NCBI GenBank assembly: GCA_014523665.1
Contig: JAATVR010000336.1
Span: 1 to 9,107 of the forward strand
DNA: 9,107 nucleotides
Direction of reading: 5' to 3'
Origin: Nitrososphaerales archaeon TH526
GTDB lineage: Archaea > Thermoproteota > Nitrososphaeria > Nitrososphaerales > Nitrososphaeraceae
The notes below the pieces were generated by a model that ran no database searches, was not told the origin of the DNA, and saw only the letters and a list, made by a program, of their open reading frames with translations. The translations under genes and the position numbers were made by a program. This document shows, in pieces, positions 6,735 to 9,107 of the stretch (position 1 is the stretch's first letter; each line of letters opens with the position of its first letter).

Positions 6735-7835
6735 CTAAGCCCATCTCCTAGCTGATGTTTTGACAGACTTAATTTGTAATCCTACACCCGACCAACCATT
6801 TGCTACAGCATTTTGTTCAGGGCTACCCTTTCCGAACAAATTTCCTGCAACGCTATATGTTAGCTTGGCAGCATCCTGGAAAGTAGCGTTCTCTCTCAGG
6901 CGATCTCGAAGGGTAACATACCATATCATTCCTGCCTTCTCCCATGCCTTTCCACCCAATTTAATTGCAGTCAAATAAAATGCACGATTAGGAATTCCAG
7001 AGTTTATGTGCACTCCTCCGTTATCACTTGTGGTTTTTACAAAGTCCTTCATGTGCCCTGGCTGAGGATCTTTTCCTATAACAGGATCGTCGTATGCGCT
7101 CCCTGGTTCTTTCATGGATCGAAGAGCTGCTCCCTTTACCTTCTTCTTAAAAAGACCAGCGCCAATAAGCCAATCGGCTTTGTCTGCATCCTGTTTCATT
7201 ACATATTGTTTCACTAAAGAGCCGAGAACATCGGAAAAGCTTTCATTCAGCGCGCCTGGTTGACCGTAATATTCGAGGGCTGCTTCGTACTGAGTTATAC
7301 CATGTGCAAGTTCGTGTCCTATCACGTCAAGGGATATTGTGAAACGGTTGAACATCTCCCCGTCGCCGTCGCCGTACACCATCTGATTGCCATTCCAAAA
7401 AGCATTGTTATAATTCTCCCCATAATGCACTGTGGAATCGAGTTTCATTCCTTTATTGTCTATAGATCTCCTTTCGAAAATATTTGTGAAGAAATCGTAT
7501 GTATTGCCAGAATAGTCGTAAGCTTCATTAACTGAGACTCCACCTTTTCGTTTGGCCCCCTCTCCTCGCACCAGCTTGCCTGGAAGATTCTCTGCATTTT
7601 CCGCATTATAGATACTCCTATAGAGCTTATCTGATGTGGAAAACATTGTAAACAAGCCCCCGACAATATTTCTTCTACCTCTAAGCTGTTCGGTTACAAT
7701 TAGATTCTGCCATGCTCTTCGTTTCTGGTCATCAGATCCGTTTTCAACGATACGCTTGTTCACATACTCGGGCAGTATGAAGCAAATGTGCTTATCACCT
7801 TTGGAGGGTGAACTTCCCTTTTTGTGGAAATGCAT
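6735..7835 (-). CDS. M4 family (thermolysin-like) metallopeptidase, protealysin type
   Basis: This is a zinc endopeptidase of family M4. Counted from the ATG at 7835 (366 residues), the zinc motif HELAH lies at 174-178 with catalytic Glu175. The third zinc ligand is Glu198 in NESFSDVLG, and the transition-state histidine is His276 in DNGGVHINSGIPN. The catalytic domain runs to ANGWSGVGL near the end. The N-terminal part is short: ICFILPEYVNKRIVENG (17-33) matches the compact protealysin-type propeptide, not the long propeptide of thermolysin. There is no signal peptide, so cytosolic location or non-classical export is likely, as for other protealysin-like peptidases. A TTG at 7841 would add two residues; the ATG is preferred. 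AATATACTT about 25-30 bp upstream fits a leaderless start. An emfourin-like inhibitor gene lies upstream on the same strand, with a broken opposite-strand gene between. All catalytic residues are intact. Confidence 0.95.
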   Translation of the reverse strand: MHFHKKGSSPSKGDKHICFILPEYVNKRIVENGSDDQKRRAWQNLIVTEQLRGRRNIVGGLFTMFSTSDKLYRSIYNAENAENLPGKLVRGEGAKRKGGVSVNEAYDYSGNTYDFFTNIFERRSIDNKGMKLDSTVHYGENYNNAFWNGNQMVYGDGDGEMFNRFTISLDVIGHELAHGITQYEAALEYYGQPGALNESFSDVLGSLVKQYVMKQDADKADWLIGAGLFKKKVKGAALRSMKEPGSAYDDPVIGKDPQPGHMKDFVKTTSDNGGVHINSGIPNRAFYLTAIKLGGKAWEKAGMIWYVTLRDRLRENATFQDAAKLTYSVAGNLFGKGSPEQNAVANGWSGVGLQIKSVKTSARRWA

Positions 7836-7854
7836 GCTCAACTAACGGAACCAA

Positions 7855-7870
7855 GGATAAGTATATTACT
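7855..7870 (-). promoter_or_regulatory. TATA-like box of the M4 peptidase gene
   Basis: On the minus strand this reads AGTAATATACTTATCC. The AT core is centred about 29 bp before the ATG at 7835, compatible with an archaeal TATA element and a very short or absent leader. It supports a promoter of its own for the peptidase, separate from the inhibitor gene. Confidence 0.35.
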
Positions 7871-7912
7871 ATTTCTAATCCAAATACGTTGTAGATAGCT
7901 CGGAAAGATTGA

Positions 7913-8306
7913 ACTCAGGTTGTATCGATTAATGATTCAAAGGGTGGAGATTGGACTTTTAGCATCATCGAGTCTCGCGATCCTTATGTGGCGTCATTAC
8001 AACAGATGTATTCTCACGGCAAGGAAACAAAAAAACTTGAGCAATTGAACTTGGAAAAAAACTGCTCTAGATCGACATTTGGAATCGAAGGACCGACTTT
8101 AATGGAAGGCAGACAGGTTGGTAGACTATTTAGGCTTACCATGAAGGTGAACTGGTAGAGACATTGTTCCCCTGAATGATGTTGGGACGTCATACTTAGT
8201 AATAAATGCTAAAAGATGCAAGAACCTAAAAGTTCGTTCTGTTCTTCCTAGAGTTGGGTCTAGAATTGTTCTGAGTAATAGGGATCTATTACCACGTTAC
8301 TTTTGA
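7913..8306 (+). pseudogene. Frameshifted, unrecognised coding remnant
   Basis: Two overlapping plus-strand frames look like one broken gene. The first is open from 7913 (after TGA at 7910) to TAG at 8156-8158 and reads GGDWTFSIIESRDPYVASLQ ... GRQVGRLFRLTMKV. The second opens after TGA at 8148-8150 and continues TGRDIVPLNDVGTSYLVINA ... PRVGSRIVLSNRDLLPRYF to TGA at 8304-8306. Removing one A near 8150 joins them as MKVTGRDIV, giving about 130 residues. The first frame has no ATG, TTG or GTG near its beginning, so the 5' end is also damaged; one added base near 7942 would connect it to the ATG at 7933. I do not recognise the family. A sequencing or assembly error is an alternative to true decay. 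It lies antisense between the inhibitor and peptidase genes. Confidence 0.5.
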
Positions 8307-8455
8307 ATGCTTTGGTCTTGAGCAATATAATATTGGAATAATAATCTTGGCAATTAGTATTTTCAAGTCAGCATGTTCAATTTAGCAAAATCCACGATCG
8401 AATAAACACAACCACATTATGAACTGAGCCAACATTCACAAAAGCCTATAGAGAT

Positions 8456-8758
8456 TCATTCCTTTACCTTGGATAAAGAGCTAATCAATTGCCTAAGCTC
8501 CTTAGTCATGGCAAGATCGGAGCACGTCACGGAATGTTTTTTTTCTCCATCTTCAACTGTGATATTGTAAGTGTAATAATCAGCCGCACCCTTCTGGTTT
8601 GCTGAGTTTGATTTCAATGATGATAACTTAAAGAATTCAGAGTGTGTCAGAAGTTCCTTCAGTTCAATAGCCTGTGACTTTGTAAGCTTGTCAGTGTCGA
8701 TAACACGAGAAGAGACCGAGCCCAGTATCCCTCCACTGCGTTCCAAATTTATCTTCAA
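8456..8758 (-). CDS. Emfourin-like inhibitor of protealysin-type M4 peptidases
   Basis: Emfourins are small proteins that bind and block protealysin-like M4 peptidases inside the cell. The 100-residue product has the family layout: an opening MKINLERSGGILG (1-13), then DTDKLTKSQAIELKELL (21-37) as a helix before FFKL (42-45), a variable loop, the beta pair YYTYNITVEDGEKKHSVTCSD (61-81), and a final ELRQLISSL helix (87-95). The length is typical. The start is TTG at 8758: an in-frame TAG lies upstream, no ATG is available, and this start places KIxLERSGG exactly at the N-terminus. There is no signal peptide, so it would act in the cytosol, where the unexported peptidase would also be. In Serratia the inhibitor gene follows the protealysin gene; here it lies upstream on the same strand, about 620 bp away. 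Assignment is from motif recall; the nearby M4 target gene raises confidence. Confidence 0.8.
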   Translation of the reverse strand: MKINLERSGGILGSVSSRVIDTDKLTKSQAIELKELLTHSEFFKLSSLKSNSANQKGAADYYTYNITVEDGEKKHSVTCSDLAMTKELRQLISSLSKVKE

Positions 8759-8962
8759 GTTTATTTCTATCTGTTCTTCGTCTAACTAGGACTTCTCTTT
8801 TTTGGTTACAGGAGGGTTTACTATTACCAAAGTCACCAGACAAAAGCAGGTGCCATGATTGTCCAATGTATTTAGCACAGTAAACGATATCTTGAAAGCG
8901 ATATTGTCAATTTTCTTCTCATGACTTAGGAAAGCGAAGTGCGCAAGGTAAGCATTTATTAA

Positions 8963-9107
8963 ATGGAGGTAGCAACGCCCATATCGGTCTGTTATGGCAA
9001 TTTTCCAGTAACAGTCTTATCTCCTGATTGCCTCAAAATATTCGCGTTGGATTACTTTGAAATAGACAGACTGATCGAGGACTTGCCAAAATTGTATTCA
9101 TGTTCCT
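8963..9107 (+). CDS. Possible 5' part of a gene cut by the window edge
   Basis: An ATG directly after an in-frame TAA opens a frame of 48 codons that runs off the window without a stop. It begins MEVATPISVCYGNFPVTVL and continues with LDYFEIDRLIEDLPKLY, a composition that looks protein-like. The two minus-strand frames I read across it contain stops. No clear TATA box sits at the leaderless distance; TTTATTA directly before the ATG is too close. I recognise no family. Confidence 0.4.
   Translation, partial: MEVATPISVCYGNFPVTVLSPDCLKIFALDYFEIDRLIEDLPKLYSCS

Overview
The window looks archaeal, most likely from the ammonia-oxidising Nitrososphaeria (Thaumarchaeota), although no single marker proves it. 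The evidence is: an A+T-rich sequence; several starts that must be TTG or GTG; no convincing Shine-Dalgarno sites, with TATA-like boxes about 25-30 bp before some starts; an archaeal-type YcaO protein; and a ten-helix membrane protein of a type I associate with soil Nitrososphaeria. Nothing here is a ribosomal, tRNA or ammonia-oxidation marker, so the placement is inference.

Layout. 1-614 has no clear gene, only a 39-codon candidate ORF and a stem-loop. 615-2033 (minus) is a YcaO-domain ATP-dependent enzyme. Only 41 bp away and divergent is 2075-2785 (plus), the first of three paralogs of an uncharacterised family with a tryptophan-rich YGxxYxEW-type core. A possible small coupled ORF (2787-2966) leads into the second paralog (2963-3724, plus). 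The third paralog (3758-4555, minus) converges on the second and is the only one with an export signal. Divergent from it, 4755-6152 (plus) is a ten-helix membrane protein with a cytosolic tail. 6153-6734 is intergenic. 6735-7835 (minus) is an M4 (thermolysin family) metallopeptidase with a protealysin-type propeptide. 7913-8306 (plus) holds an unrecognised reading frame that appears broken by a frameshift. 8456-8758 (minus) is an emfourin-like inhibitor of protealysin-type peptidases. 8963-9107 (plus) may be the start of a gene that runs off the window.

How the genes may work together. The clearest functional pair is the M4 peptidase and the emfourin homologue: an enzyme and its probable protein inhibitor. 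They are on one strand but separated, with the inhibitor gene upstream, which differs from the protease-then-inhibitor order described in Serratia. The second cluster is the YcaO gene beside the paralog group. YcaO enzymes activate backbone amides with ATP to form thioamides or azolines; no substrate peptide or TfuA partner is visible here, so any link between YcaO and the paralogs rests on adjacency alone.
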